Positions 11,325-25,412 of a DNA stretch of 64,000 nt are shown piece by piece. The DNA is taken from assembly GCA_033026295.1 (NCBI GenBank), contig CM065184.1:8435501-8499500 (forward strand), given 5' to 3'. The notes beneath the pieces are model-generated. The model was given only the letters and a program-made list of their open reading frames with translations. It had not been told where the DNA came from and searched no databases. How positions within the stretch are numbered: the first letter of the stretch is position 1; every line of letters starts with the position of its first letter. Made by a program: the position numbers and the translations under genes. The DNA comes from Channa striata. Its lineage: Eukaryota; Chordata; Actinopteri; Anabantiformes; Channidae.

Positions 11325-14300
11325 GTAAGGAGGTGATGGTATCAAACACCTGTTACATCAGTTGATCTGCACCAAAACGGTTGGAAAGAAATGTGCTATT
11401 TAAGGTTTTGGGGGATGTGCTTGAGAGTTTGGCTGGAAACACTTTTATCATCCGGTCCACTGGGGCCGAGGAAAGTGCAGCAGAAGAAAGTTTCTTCCTT
11501 CATTTTGGACCATCTGAGTGTCCTATTAGTCCCTCTGTGGTCACATTTTACATTACACTGTAGCCTCCATAAAACTGTTTCCCTAAGGTTAAGTTGTGAA
11601 AACCTCCTAATAGACTTTCAGAGGTAATAAATGTTCATTTATTGTATATCTTCAAATAAGGGGTTCTAATATTTGAGTAAAGGTTGTTATTTTTTAAAAC
11701 TCATCTGAGGATATCGAGGATACATATGTACTATTTCTGCAGTGATGATGCTATAACAATGGCCAAAATCAAGACTTTATTTGACCTTTACCCTTTGTTT
11801 GTTTTTTTTTTTTTTTGCTTTATTATAAGCGTCATCATTTAAACTCATGTTAAACCACATACAGCTCGGAGTTTAGATTAAGTTAGCTTTGTCTATCACG
11901 GCTTATCTCAGCACAAAGAGTTGAAATGGGGAGAGACATCTCTCCAGGGTTTCACTGTGTCCTGCTGAGAAACAGCCGGGCATGTGAAACCATTAAAACC
12001 AGCTCATGCGATTGTTGGACTTTGTGGAATAATGAGATATTGTGTTTTATAGTGAATGTTAGTTGCTGTTGTGAAGATGAGTCTAGCTGCTTCTTCCGCT
12101 CTGCTGTGTTTTGCAAAGTTAAGCATCTGTTGGTGGAACAGAACTTTAACGTGATATTCACCAAACATGTATCCATCTCTCTGTGAGAAATCATATCCCA
12201 CAGAATGTACCTTTTCTAATTGGTGTATCCTACTAAATCGTGTTCTGCCAGTGACTTGGTAATGAGACAAGAAAAGGAGAAAAATATGAATAAATGTGCG
12301 TGTTTGGAAATAAAGGTTGCACAACTCGAGCTGCTATCAACACATTCTGCAGTCATGTAATTATACCATCTGCTTATGAGTTCAGGCTGGCGGAGAGATG
12401 GAGCCATCTTCAGATATGCAACACGCTGTACTCGCTAATTTAGTCAACGTCTGTGTGAACAAATAAATGATGGCTGCACACTCATTCACACCGACTCTCA
12501 GGCTCCAAGCCTTATTTTTTTCACATAATTGCACCTATTTGTTCTTAACAAGACAATATAACAGCTCATCTGAAAAGGTTGAGGTGAAAGTGGGGAGGTC
12601 TTATCTCCTTCCATCTCCATCTCAAGGACGAGCTGATTGTCTGCGGCTAAAAGCCGCTTCTCCATACAGAGAGCCACCCTGGATGTCAGACGCATGTTGA
12701 CAGATTATAACTGGGGGATCCATAAAGAGACAGTCGGTGGATTGAGGGGAATTACCGTACTATATTTGATGCACGCAGCCAAAATGTCAGGCTCAGGGCT
12801 CAGAAGCTCGCTGCGTATACAAACTGCTGCACTCCAAGGACACCGTGTCATTTGTCATCCTCCGAATCGATTCGGACATATGTCAACATGTTTGTCATAT
12901 GAATAGTTGTACAAATTAATATACACTGCGAATTAAAATAAGTAATTAGACGTTTTGGGAAATGTGCCTGTTTGCATTCTTGCAGAGTTTGATGATGACT
13001 GAAATCATTTTTGTATGTACAGTAAAGCTACATCCAGGAGACAGGTGGCTTAGAATAAAGAAATTGACAGGAAATAGCTCCATTTCCTAATAAAGCTACA
13101 AATCTTTTGTTTTGATACTTCTATTTAAAATAAATAAGATGCGTACACCAAGTTGTGAGCTTCAAGTGGTGAGCAAATTGCTTTTTCACCTTTGGACAGT
13201 GTTGCTGTGGGCTCCGTTTTCCCCTATAGGGGCTAAGCTACGCGGGCTATCTCCCGGAAATATAGATTCATATTTAGGATCCAAACTTTAGGATGCATTA
13301 CATTCTCAGGAGGAGAGAAAATAAGCATATTTTCCAAAACTATCACTTCAAATACTGTTCTTGCCACTATTTTGTGCTTTGCTCGGTTTTGAATTTCATG
13401 TCATAGTGTATCTTTGCCTGTTCGTTTTTCAGGTTGTTAAGTGTTATGAAGACAACAAGTCACATCCTGTGTGGACAATAACACTCTTCATTTATAATAA
13501 AGTATCTAAGTGCAATTACTTAATTTGTGTTTGTGTTTTTTTTATTTCAGACAAATGCAAAAAGAATTACATCACTTTTGTTGAGTTTTTTATCACAATA
13601 GGATTTTACATTTCGCCCACTGTTATAAAGTCGAAGCACCTAACATTGGAAACGTCTGAGAAAATCTCAGCGTGACTGCACCTTATTTTTGTGGAGAGAG
13701 GTGTTGTCATCTGGCAGTTGCTGTCATTACCAGCCCGAGTGCAGCCTGTGTCTGTTCCCAGTTCACTAATAAATGGTTTCGCTTATGTGCTGCCAACACA
13801 AACATGTTAGTTCATTAAGCAAGCCAAGCCCACTGTTGGCGTTCTGACCAAATGTCACAGCTACATCACGAGACCAATGTGTCGACTGCTGTCGGAATAT
13901 TCTCCAGCAGCCAGGCACAGCCCACACCTCGTGTCATTTTCGGAGTGGTAGTCGTAACGAACGATGCCGTCTGCAGCCCTACATATGGCACACAGTGATT
14001 ACCACTTGAGATTGATAGGAGCAATACAAATGTCCCACTGTTTAAATAAATGCCGTCTCTCTGAATTTGTTTGTTCATATTTGATTTACATAACAATAAA
14101 TCAATAGCCTCATAAGCCAGGCACATCACAGCTTCTCGCATTTGAACAGCTCGCAGGGCTAAAGAGTCAGATTTATTGCAGAAAATCATCCATTCCTTAT
14201 CTTTTTATTTTGGGGGCGGAAAGAGATTTCATGAATCCACTCAATTCTATCACAGACCCGTTTCATCAAAACATTCACCCCCGATTCCGGCATTTGTTTA

Positions 14301-17149
14301 ATTCGTTCGTTCCGTGATATAGCCACCACACAGCCTGTCAGACGGCTTGGCATTTGTCTTCCTCAATATCACTTGATCTAAATATTGGAAACACAAAGGC
14401 ACCAAAGTGGGTCAGGATCTAGGCGAGCACCCAAAAATGTTCAATGATGCAAAACAGTGCATGGTAATAACTTTAACACACAGCGTTTCCCCCCAGCCAG
14501 AGACGGGTACCTGAGCAAACTCAGCTCTGTTTAGACAGCTGCCTGATGAGCCAGAATAGAAAATGAGGGCTTATAATCACCCAAGTCTAAAAGGGCCTCT
14601 TCACCAGCATAGCACTTGTGCTGAAATGGTGTGCGGAGTCAGAGTCCTTGACGTGTTTTGATGATTTTCATGTTGTTTCCCTTGCGACAGCAGGCTGCGA
14701 TCTAAGCAAGGTGACAGAAGGTGAGGACATATAGCTTGAGCTGCAGTTTTTTAAAAGTTATATGCTACTATAGACAGTCGACTTTATCTGATCTTGGCTT
14801 CCTTTTGCACGAAAGCCAAGCCCCCAGCTCATTAGAGCTATTTTCGGAGAGATGATGAGTTTTGACATGTTGTGTTGCGCTGTGCGTTTGGATGAAGTAA
14901 GCAGCAAGTGAACTGTGCTAATTGTGTTTTCCACTGATGAAGTAATCTAGTACACAAAACATTTTCACAAATATAATCTATAAAATCCTGTTTGCTGCAC
15001 ATAATGTTGTGGTTTGCACCACTGTGGGAAATGCCGGATGTGGTTTCTCTCGAAATATTCGAATCAGGATTACACTGCCTGTTTTAAAAATGTCTCCCAT
15101 GGAGCACAGTTTTCCACACAAAGAATAATACATCAACGTCCATTAATATCTTTGGTGCTCAAGGTGTAAACTTGCCCTTAGACGCTCAAGGAAAGTTAAG
15201 CAATTCTCTCTGAATGTCTCTGAACAAAGAGCAGAGTCTGACTCTATTCCCAGCGTGTGAGAGTGTTTTCATGCATAATGCAGATATAAGCAGCTAAATA
15301 CATCGTCATATTCAGATAACAAACAGCATTTTATGAATAAACATAATATTTCCTTGGCAACTGGGCTTGTGTAGGCCACAAAAGGCAAAAGCAAACATCT
15401 TTGTATTCCCCACGATCCAGACTGATGATGCTGTAAGCTTATTCATCTTCTTTTCAACTCAATCTAGAAAGAATCCGACATAGGCTAAATTATATTTATG
15501 AAAGCTGTATGTATATTCTGTTTTCCCTCGTCCAATAAAAATATTATACTGTCTATGTGATGCTGTTCATAGAATTTATTCTCCACAACAGATTCAACCA
15601 AAACTGAATAATGAGCACAAAGATATGCTCTATGAAGGCTTTTGTTTTTACTACTTATATATCAAAATTACATTGCATCCAAGACTCGTAACTCTCTGTC
15701 CAAGTAGTTTATTTTGGAAATTCATAATGCAGTGGTGATGGCTTGTGAAATATTATACTGCAGACTTTTGAATATGCATAATACTAAGAGTTTGAATAAT
15801 TTCTAAACTGCATGAAATTCTAAAATTGTGATTTTAATCGAATAGGTAATAGATATTGTCTGTGAAAATGATAATTCCCTATGTCCACTGATGCTCATGC
15901 TAACACAGCTGCAGTAAGCACTGGGTGCAAACCAGCCTCAGCAACTGTTTATTGCGACACGGATCCTCTCAAACCCTGTCTGCTTTTCTGTCTCATTCAC
16001 CGCAGCTCATAACAGCTTTGATCTTCTTTTATAGTTTTCCATGATGTAAACTAAATTTGAGCCATTATTCCAGATGAGATGCATCAATCATGAAAATCCA
16101 AAAGTGCATCCAGCTAAATGTAAGATTGTTGTAAAAGGCACCACAGGTGTTCCTTCACACATGAATTACAGCGCAAGATGCCACGTTGGATAAATGCCTG
16201 TATCTGTCAACATCCACAGACGTCCCCAATAAAGCTTTTTTTTTGTTTTGTTTTGCCTTGATTGTATTTCCTTTCACATCAGAAAAAAAAAAAATTACAC
16301 AGTTGTTGGATTCGATCTGGATGACAAAAGTACCTACAGCAACTACTGCTCAGAGAGCAACGCGATCCATCTAGCTCACACGAAAACAGCCAGCTATTGA
16401 TTTAGCAGTTGACTGTCAGTCAAGGTCAGGTTTGGGTCTTTTTGTCCCAGGGTGCTTCAATGGAAAACAAGCTGTATGACAAGCGTCTGCACTTTCTATT
16501 AGGAGCTCTTCGCAGCCAAACAAGTACAATTCACATGACTCACAGTCAACAACTAGATACTACGACCCGTAACTACAGGCAAATATGTCGCCGTGGAGTC
16601 TGCAGCTTAGCAGAGTGAGTGAAAGAGAAGTGATTGATTCAGCTGTTTTCAAAGGAGTTCATGTGTTAATTCTGGGATATTCAGTGGGAAAACTTTGCAT
16701 TCAATAATGTTCACATTTACTTTGAGGCACACGTTGCACATTTAGTTTGAAGTCACCATAACTACTTATACTATATACTATGTAAACACACATAATGTGG
16801 TAAAGTTATTAGACAAGTAGGAAAAATTGATCAACACCAAACGTTGAAATTGTTAAAATACCTCAAATGGAATGGAAACCCGTGTTAGTTTCCTATTAAC
16901 TCCCCATTGCTCCATATATACATTTTATTCTACTCTTATTTGTGTTTCACTGGAATCATTTTGCCTTTCAGCTCCTAAATTATGCATTCAAATTGCACTT
17001 GGCACACATGTAATCATTTATCATGCCCCTAGCCAGCAAGCAAGGACCTAAGACCCCAGAGATCGTGGATAAACCAGCTACCTGCCATGCTGCACTTCGA
17101 TCTGTGCAGATCTGTCTGGAGGAAGTCCAGTTTTTTGCACTGCAGCCGG

Positions 17150-17780
17150 GGCCAGCGTGGCCCAAAGACCTAGAGGAGAACACGAGCGCTGTCAGGGTTG
17201 ATCTCGCTAATGCGTACAGGTCAATACAAACTATTGCAGACCACACTGGACTAGTTCCATGTCAAAGGTCATTAGTGCAGGAAATTCAGGCTACCAGTCA
17301 CTTCTGGAGCTACTACAGCAAGTTGTCGCCGGCTTTGACAAAGAGCTTCTAATTGAATGTACAATATTCTCTCTGCCCCTGCTATGAACATGGTGTTTAA
17401 AGCACCTGAGATTAAGTGCAGGGCCCCATGGCCAAGTGTGTGTCCTCAATATCACCATCCCTCACAAAACCACCACATCAGTAACCAGCGGTAGGCGGAT
17501 TTTCCTACTGGAGAAACTCATCTTCTGGGCAAGGATGAGCCTTTAACCAGCCAAATCCAGGTCACTGGTGTAAAACAGAGGCAAAGTCGTGAACATATTT
17601 TGCTTTCAGCATAAAAAAAACCTGCCATAACTGGGAATATAGTCAAGAGCCTTGGAGAGCTCTTTGACTTTGCTGTCCAGGACACTGTCAATGACTATTG
17701 GGCAAATAAATGGTGTGGCTCTACAAACAGGCAGGAAGTGGAGAGATTTGGAAGGGTTGGAGCTGACGTTAGGTTACAGG
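17150..17780 (+). pseudogene. Relic of a non-LTR retrotransposon reverse transcriptase
   Basis: The decayed reading frame keeps VDLANAYRSI near 17195-17225, equivalent to the 'LDLANAYGSIPH' block of a fish LINE-type reverse transcriptase. After a stop and a frame change it continues with AMNMVFKAPEIKCRGP near 17380-17425, matching the 'ALAMNMLVKSAE.ECRGP' block. Further fragments near 17475-17590 read TTSVTSGRR, LEKLIFWARM and PAKSRSLV, then a SLGELFD-like block around 17650. The catalytic YXDD-type block, which should lie between ECRGP and the TTSV segment, is not intact. Stops and indels show it is dead. Family assignment comes from remembered fish sequences and not from a search. Confidence 0.6.
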
Positions 17781-20700
17781 AAGGTTACAGTTTTCATTTA
17801 ACACCCCATTTCAACACTTTAAATATTAGTATATTTTAGTATTAGTATTTATTTAATGATTTTTACTTATATTTCTTACTTTTCCATTAACTACAGTTCA
17901 GTTTGGGGGCTGAAACCAATTTGGATTTAATCATTACATCAAAAACAATGCAGAGCCACAGTTCAGGTCCAGTAAGACTGAATTAGTCTTTGGCTGCTGC
18001 TTTGTTTCTGTGGAAAAATGCCCAAAGGGCTCCTGCAGTAAGCTGTTGAAACGGATTATGAGCATAAACTGATCTCATCATATCAGCGTGGCAACCTGTG
18101 GGGCTGTATTAGTGTTGTCTCATGCGAAAACAGTCCACGATACTGAAGGGATGGAGCAAAAGACAAGTTTGACAAAAACAACTCACAAAACTACGTCCAT
18201 GTTGCGTGAATGAAAAAAAAGTGTTAATGTGCATTTAAAATAAAATATTTTGATCTGAAAATAATCATTTGAAGGAAAAGAAAAGTTCAACTTTGCAGAG
18301 ATCTTGATTGATTTCAGTGGTTCTGTAAATTTTCAAGGGCTAAGGCCAAAGCAGATTCTGTGGCTCGAGGGCAACCCAATACAAAATACAATTATAGAAA
18401 TATGGAGTCATCAGTCAGTGTGTGTGCCATCTAAGCCCCGTGAGGTGCTCACAATGTGCTGGGGGGCCACACTGATGCAATCCTGAAAGCAAAAGCTCAC
18501 CCTGAAGTCACTCACATCTGCACATGTGTGTGGCCTGACGCAGCTACCGACAGCGGCAGGGGTAAGAAAACTGCAGTTGTCTGTAGTGTTTCCTGCAGGA
18601 GCCCCTGTGAAGATAAAACATGCATGTCAGAAGTGAGAAATCCCAGTTCCCCCAGGGGTCCTGAAGCCGTGAACCACAAGAACGAGATTAACCAACGCAG
18701 CTGTGAGAGAGGTGTGCTCCCTGTTCTCCCTCTGCGCTCACTCTCATTTCTAAAACAATCGTTTTTTGTTTTTTTTTTCAGAAATGTTCAGTGACAGGTG
18801 TGATTTTATGGAGCAAATAATTTCTCCCAACTTGAAGGGCCCAAAGGACAGTTTGTTCTCACAATGATAAATTAAAGCACAGCAGCAAAGTGGCTTAGAA
18901 ACAGATGCACTTAAGAAAACATTTCATTTTCCGGCCTTTCGTTTTGTCACCAAGCATCACGCTCATGCCTTAAATGCTGAGAATCTCCTACATGTATCAG
19001 CGTTTGGAAACTATGCCGTGAGTTTGAGCCAACATACGCTGGCCTGGCTCTAACAGCAGAAAAGTTATGAGGATTTTTATCTACTTTAAATTATCATATT
19101 GGTTGGTCTGTGTTTCACAGCCTTCTCTCTGGCTCAGGCTTACTAAGGTGAGCAATTTTAGGAGGGTCTCAACATTGAAAATAATGGGAAAAACTGATTT
19201 ATATCCATCCATCTCGTAGGGGCGATCTGATGGCCTGTAGTGAGCTCCAGCTCATCAATCTATCAACGTCAAAGACGAAATCCTGGGGATTGCTCCCAAC
19301 TCTGGCTCCTCGAATCCTCATCTTTCGGATTCTGTTCAGACCACTAACTCCACGTCAGCTCGTGAAGCCTCGTGAAGCATCAACAAGCTTCAGCGCCCTG
19401 TCTTCACCAACACCCCCTGCTGAGAAAAAGAATGGGCACTCAGCTGCTTGACTGTCAGGGACATTATGTCCCCCCACATCCCATAGTCCCCTGTTCCACG
19501 ATTCTCTCCATTAACGTGGGGGTATGCTTTCCACTTCCCCTTTGATGTGTCACACTCTGCTGCAGATTTCTTCTTAATATGTGTGACAGAAACCAGTGAA
19601 CTGGTAGTGAGACACTTCTCTGTGTAGCAACAGCCATTCAACACCGACATTCATATTCTAGTCTGTGTTACATTAATGCGCAATTAATAATAGATGAATT
19701 ATCAGAGAGGCAGCCAATAACATATTTGATCCACAGTATTTTGCACAGCCAAGGGACAAATCTGAATAAACCAGCTCGCAGACCTCAGTTCCACTACAGA
19801 TTACTAATAAACAAATGACATCTTGTTTGTTTAATTGAGAAACTGTAAAGCTGAGTCTTTTGGCTTTGGAGGGTTTTTGCCAGAATTATTCTTGGCCAAG
19901 CACAATCATTAGTTTTGTTATTCAAAAACTAAAACTTGTACATACTTGTTAATGAATATGTTTTTTTGCACATATACCACCTGTGTTTTTTTTACCACCA
20001 AACAAGCTGTTTGTGCCCAGCAGTTGTGCTAAGCTAAGCTTAACCAGCATCAGAGAGCCAACCAACACATGGCAGTGGAGTCAATCCACATATTTAACTC
20101 TCAGAAACAATTCAAATTTGTGTATTACTCAGAATGACTAACTATTACTCAGTTTTTCATTCAAAGTTTCAGAACAAACTAAATAATATCCACATGAACC
20201 CTGGATGATAAAGATCAATACTTCATTTGCCTGATTACACATGCGACTGCGTCTCATGGATCCAGTCTGCAGGTACAGACTGGGTTCTGATATTTAAATG
20301 TGGTCAGACTCACACTGTGGAAGTTTAGAGTCGTGGACATACATTAATCCAGCCCCAGTTTGCACACAAACAAAAAACAAAAAAAAACTGAGAGTATTGT
20401 AAACACAAATTTGAATGAAGCCAGCCAAATGAGATGCAGGTCACTTTCAAGTCAAGTTTGGATGCAGAGCAATATGATCTCATTAAATCCCGTCTTCAAA
20501 GCTCTAATAACTCATGGGCAAAGTAATTGCAGAAAGAAAGATGCAAATGTAAGCTCCCTCCTTTGGTCGGGGAAGCTCTACAGCGTTCGCCGAGTGTTTA
20601 CCAAGCGGTTTGATCACAACAGTCTGAAGAGGGGCAAAAAAAAAAAGGAACTTGCAAGTGTGCTGTAATGATTAAAACCTGTTTACCAAAGCAAGCAGGA

Positions 20701-22229
20701 GCAGGGAGCTTTTCAGCGACTCCTCTTTCACAGGTTCTGTTCAATAAAGTCTAACACAAAGCGACAGCACGGCTGCAGGTGAAGCTTAGAAAGAGTGAAG
20801 AGTTTGCGAGCAAAGTTAATCACACGAGCAGTGGCTCGCACATCTGTCAGGTTAATGAGACAGCTCCCCCGGGAATAATGATGAGTTTACATTCAGCTGC
20901 AGGAAGTTTGACTCCGATTTTACAATCAACCGGGATGCCACATCTCCAGGCTAATTTTCTATTTGGCGAGGGACGTCGATGATACATGTATTGTTTGACA
21001 ACATGGACAATTTATTTATTTCTTTTTTAATCAGTGGGAGATCAAGCTCACACTGCGTGTGACCATCAGAGCCGCCAGGTTTCACATGGATGAGACAAAA
21101 CGCTGATGGGAGTGTAACTGATTCCTCCATCTGGTGTGTCGATCAATATCAAACAATGTCACCAGGAGACAGTAATGGACACTACTGGATCTTCAGATTC
21201 AGAGCGATGCCAACAGGTGCATCCTCAGTGTATCCTGTAGAGCCTTGTAAAAAAAGAAAGCTACAGGCTCGGGCAGTTTCTCTGATAACACTTATTTGTA
21301 GTGTCTGACTTTGCCTATTTTAAACCCGAAGCAGCAATTCAACTATGTATGTTCCATTTTTGTTTTGCTTTCTTGTTTTTTATCCACGTCTCTAAAACCT
21401 GCAAGTCCAATAGCAGGAAAACGTTTGAGTGTGTAAAGTAAAGGCACTGAATTAGCTCTGGTTTGGTTCATATTATGAACCAACAAGCCATTAATTTAGA
21501 TAACAATTACAGCAATTTAATTTATGGAGGAAAGTAGCAGAGACTGTCAGGTCAGCACAAAATCCAGTGGAGGTAATAAAAATGTAGCACCTCAGCATAT
21601 TCATATGTTTAATTAAACGTGCATTTATTTGAATTACATGGGGGAAAATACAGAACTTAACCGCATGCAGTAACTGGGGGATTCCATTAAGTTCTTAGTA
21701 TGTCATCAAAAAGTGACATTTGTGAACTCATCAGTTGTTACCAAGATCTTTGCAACAAGATTGTTGAGCAGCACAGGAATGACAGAGGCTACTGACAGAT
21801 TTCTCAAGTCCTAAATGTTGCTGTAAGCACCACTGGGATTAAAGAAGAATCATTCCGCATTCAACCGGACACACACAGGAGCTGCATTCAAGATCCCTGC
21901 ACAGGCAACAAGATCATTAGTCAAAAGAGTCGTCCAAGATCTACAGACCACTCGCTTAAACTTACTGGCATCCGTCATTTATTTTGATAGTCACACACTC
22001 ATCATATTTCATTGTCAACAGATTACTAAAAAAATTAGCAATTCGGACTGAAACAAAGAACTTCAGTATTAATTCGACATTCATGTTCAAACTAAGTGCT
22101 CTAATGAACAAATGTCATGAATGGGCACTTATCAGATGAGAGGGGCAGAACGGCGGGTGCCTGATCACCACCTGAGGTCTGTCTGCGCACATGCCTGCAG
22201 AGGAGACGCAAATGGGTCTAAAGAAAGAA

Positions 22230-22447
22230 AATAAAGGTGTTGGAATGGCCCAGTCAATCACCTGCCTTGAACCTGATAGGACAATTGTGGAAGGAACTGA
22301 AGGCTACGATTTACAAGTGGGTCCCCTGAAATCTTCAGGATTTGAAGATCGTTTGCTTAGAAGAATGGACCTAAATCCCCGGTGAGACATTAGATTCTTC
22401 TAGGAAATATCTTGAAGTGGTTACTGCAAACAAAGGCTTTTCTTCCA
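22230..22447 (+). pseudogene. Relic of Tc1/mariner transposase (C-terminal end)
   Basis: Read across frame shifts, the DNA gives the classic Tc1 C-terminal blocks: LEWPSQS, LNPI-like, LWKELKATIYKW, NLQDLK, LEEW and, at the end, VVTANKGFSS (the family's 'VIANKGFST'). Multiple frame changes and stops make it non-functional. No intact terminal inverted repeat was identified. Confidence 0.75.
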
Positions 22448-24908
22448 CCGTCCAAAAACTGAATCCGCATGTAGCTGGGTAGAACAAATTGTATAAGATA
22501 GAATTATTAACATATGATTTATTGTATTGTTTGTTTATTGTTTGGTTTTATCTTTTGTCTCTGTCAGCATATTTCTGTTGCCATATATACTTTTTGTTTC
22601 TTTGGCATAATTTGTCTGTGCAAGACATTTTGTCCAATCCAAAATGATTGTGTCTTGTGTAAAAATGAAGCAATTCATGTTTTTTATGCATTGGACTGTT
22701 CTGATTACTGGATGGAGATACAGTATATATGCACAGAATGGCTGACGGTTTAAATTATTTCATGCACCAGTGTATTGCTCACCCTTGTCCTCTATGCAGC
22801 TCTGTTCTTTTTACTAACACGGTATCTGAATGTTGGTGTTATCAAAGTTCTTAATATTGGAAACACAATGCTTAGCAATAATATATATATACTTCAAATA
22901 TAATTTCTATTATCAATCCTGCAACTTGCCACAAAAGCCTTACTGCCAACATTGCTGACCCTCCCCTTTATTCTAATAACATCCGAAATACAATATCAGC
23001 CATTGGTTTGCAGATACGAGGCCGGAATAATAGCTGCTGTCCCTTCCTCGGCTGTGTGTTTAATACATCCCAGTGGGACTCTGAGGTGGAGGGTGAGTAT
23101 GTGGAATATACTCTTGGAAGATATTTCTGAAGAATAAAGAAATGAAATGTCTTCCTCTAAACACACATGCTTTCGACAGTGATACACTTAAGCGTAAAAC
23201 AACTAACCCTTTATGTATTTCAAAGAAGAGAAATCAGCAACATGGGCTCACAGTCTAAATGTTTCAGATTTAGCTTCCAACAAGCTTTATTTCATATCCG
23301 TGCAGATGTTTTATTATCTTTATTTAATTCTTCCAAGTGTGGCAGCGATGCCAGCGCAGTGAGGATAAAGTTTGTGACGGCAGTACAGCTAATTTGACAA
23401 GAATCCACTAAAGACCCAAAAATAATCGGTTCTTCCTCCCACTGAAAAGCTAATACTCCATCAGGACTACACAACTTTATATGAGATCTGAAATGAGGCA
23501 TGAGCAGTTATCAAATAAATTGTGCTCATTTTTTATAAGCTCCGGGGCGAGAGTACAAATATGCATTATGGGATCTTATCTAATTCCTAAAAATAATAAT
23601 AGAAAACAAAAATTAACCAAATCGGCTTCTGGTGAGGCATATTAAATAACAAATCAAACTGCTGCACATTCGATCCTCTGGGTGAATTTATATTAGGAGG
23701 TAGACAAAGGCAAACATCATGCACCGAAATGAATAGAAATGTACAATTGGAGTCAGTCTGATGACAGTTTGATCCTAAAACAACTGATAACTGTATTTCT
23801 TGCACTTGTGTTTTCTGTTTTGTCCAAAATGTTTCTCTGTCAATTGATATTAATTGTTTATGGATGGAGTGCAAATTATCTTGAGGCTGTTTGCAGCATT
23901 TACAAGCTCCATACTGCCACACACTCAGATGGAACAAAAGCTTCTTCACACACAACCGTGCAGAGATTGGCCCTGCATGCCAGCTTCCACACGGGGTTGG
24001 TGAAACGAATGTTGTGGTGCCTAGAACACCTCTACTCCGTGTAATGAGTAAGGAAAGAGAACAAATTGTGCGATGAAAGCAGGCAAGTTCATGACTAATG
24101 ACTGCAAATCCATTTGAAGGAGATAAACACTGTCCTAGTCAACTGCCTGCCCACAGTCTAAGAAAGTGCCAGCTTTGTCAAGTGTAGTCATGCTCTACAA
24201 AATATTAAACATCAAGGGTCTCTTGCTGACAGCAGCCCGGCTGCGCGCTGTTATCCACTTCCCTTAAAATGCTGAATAAATCCTCTCCATGTCAAGTACC
24301 ATGCCTGGATTTTAGGACCTAATTTAATTCCTGTGCTGTGCTGCTACGGTGCAGGCCGTGTGTTTGTGATCTGATGTTACAAGCGAGTGACAGTGATGAA
24401 GTGTGGTCTGAATGGGTCTCAAACTCTGGAAACACAGAAAGCTGCAGAGAAGCGTTTTTTTTTTTTTTTGTTTTTTTACTTGACACCCTCAGAGACTTCA
24501 AATTGGATTTTGAATTAACAATCATTAAATTACAGCAAGAGATTTCTCTCAGTCATTCAATATTTCCTGTAACGTCCTGGAAAATGCATTTGTATTCATA
24601 TAACTCAGGGCTGGTCAAGTGCCCTAATAGGATTCAGTTGGTATTCAGTTGTTAAAAATTGAAAATACCTATACCATATATATATATACCCTATTTAAAA
24701 TTCAATATTGGCGGAGCAACCTATGTTAGCAATGCCACAACAGTACAAATGGCTCATTGCTTACAGACACCATGCTTTAGAAATTATTGAGCAGACTGAA
24801 GTTCAACAGAAGGGAGGGAACATCTCTTGACCACGTATGTTTTGAATAAATTGCATTGTGCACTATGAGGCAATATTCCAAGGCAGCATAATACAACTGT
24901 GGAAATTG

Positions 24909-24914
24909 TTTATT
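24909..24914 (-). promoter_or_regulatory. prim2: Candidate prim2 poly(A) signal
   Basis: AATAAA on the minus strand, about 500 bp after the prim2 stop codon, is the first canonical hexamer noticed downstream. Non-canonical TATAAA-like sites lie closer. Confidence 0.3.
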
Positions 24915-25412
24915 TTCATCCATCCTCCTGCCACCATTCATCCATATTCCTGCCAGCAAATACAATGACATTGTTTCTGAGACAGCTGGGAAATGTTCTA
25001 GTCATCACCCCCAAAACCCACTTCCCTGCCAAAACAGTGTGCACTGAGACTGGGTGTACGCCATCTGAGTTCAGACCAGTATGAAAACAAAGCACGAGAA
25101 CAAACAGAGCGACTACTTTTAACACACGGGTAAAAGAGGACAATGAACGATGCCATGTCACCAACATTTTAACACCAAATTTCCTCGGGTAAAAGTATTC
25201 AACAGGCGAGTTGTTGAGAGTCTCCAATAATAATCACATAAAGGTTCATTTGAAACCACGCAGTGTTTGAAGTGGAATTAAAATCCATGAAAGTTCACTG
25301 AAATGCAACTTTGATACTTGTACATATCAGATACAGTAATTGTAAAGATTTAACATGGATGAGCCCTCAACATTCAGCCATTACGTGTGAAGGGGGAAAA
25401 ATATATTTATAA

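Larger units (their letters stand above)
7313..25412. other. Intergenic stretch between khdrbs2 and prim2
   Basis: About 18 kb with no supported protein gene. Open frames up to about 130 codons occur but lack splice context or family resemblance. The stretch holds three exon-like segments (8397-8449, 10193-10272, 11259-11324), a non-LTR retrotransposon relic and a Tc1 relic. The part from about 13.8 to 16 kb is unique-looking, with no repeat I recognise; it could contain conserved non-coding regulatory DNA, but that cannot be shown here. No satellite arrays were seen. Confidence 0.6.

Noticed and set aside
19200..19450. Possible LINE fragment (LSTSKTKSW resembling 'LNVSKTKE')
   Set aside because: Only one short block resembles a reverse transcriptase and no neighbouring motif follows in any frame.
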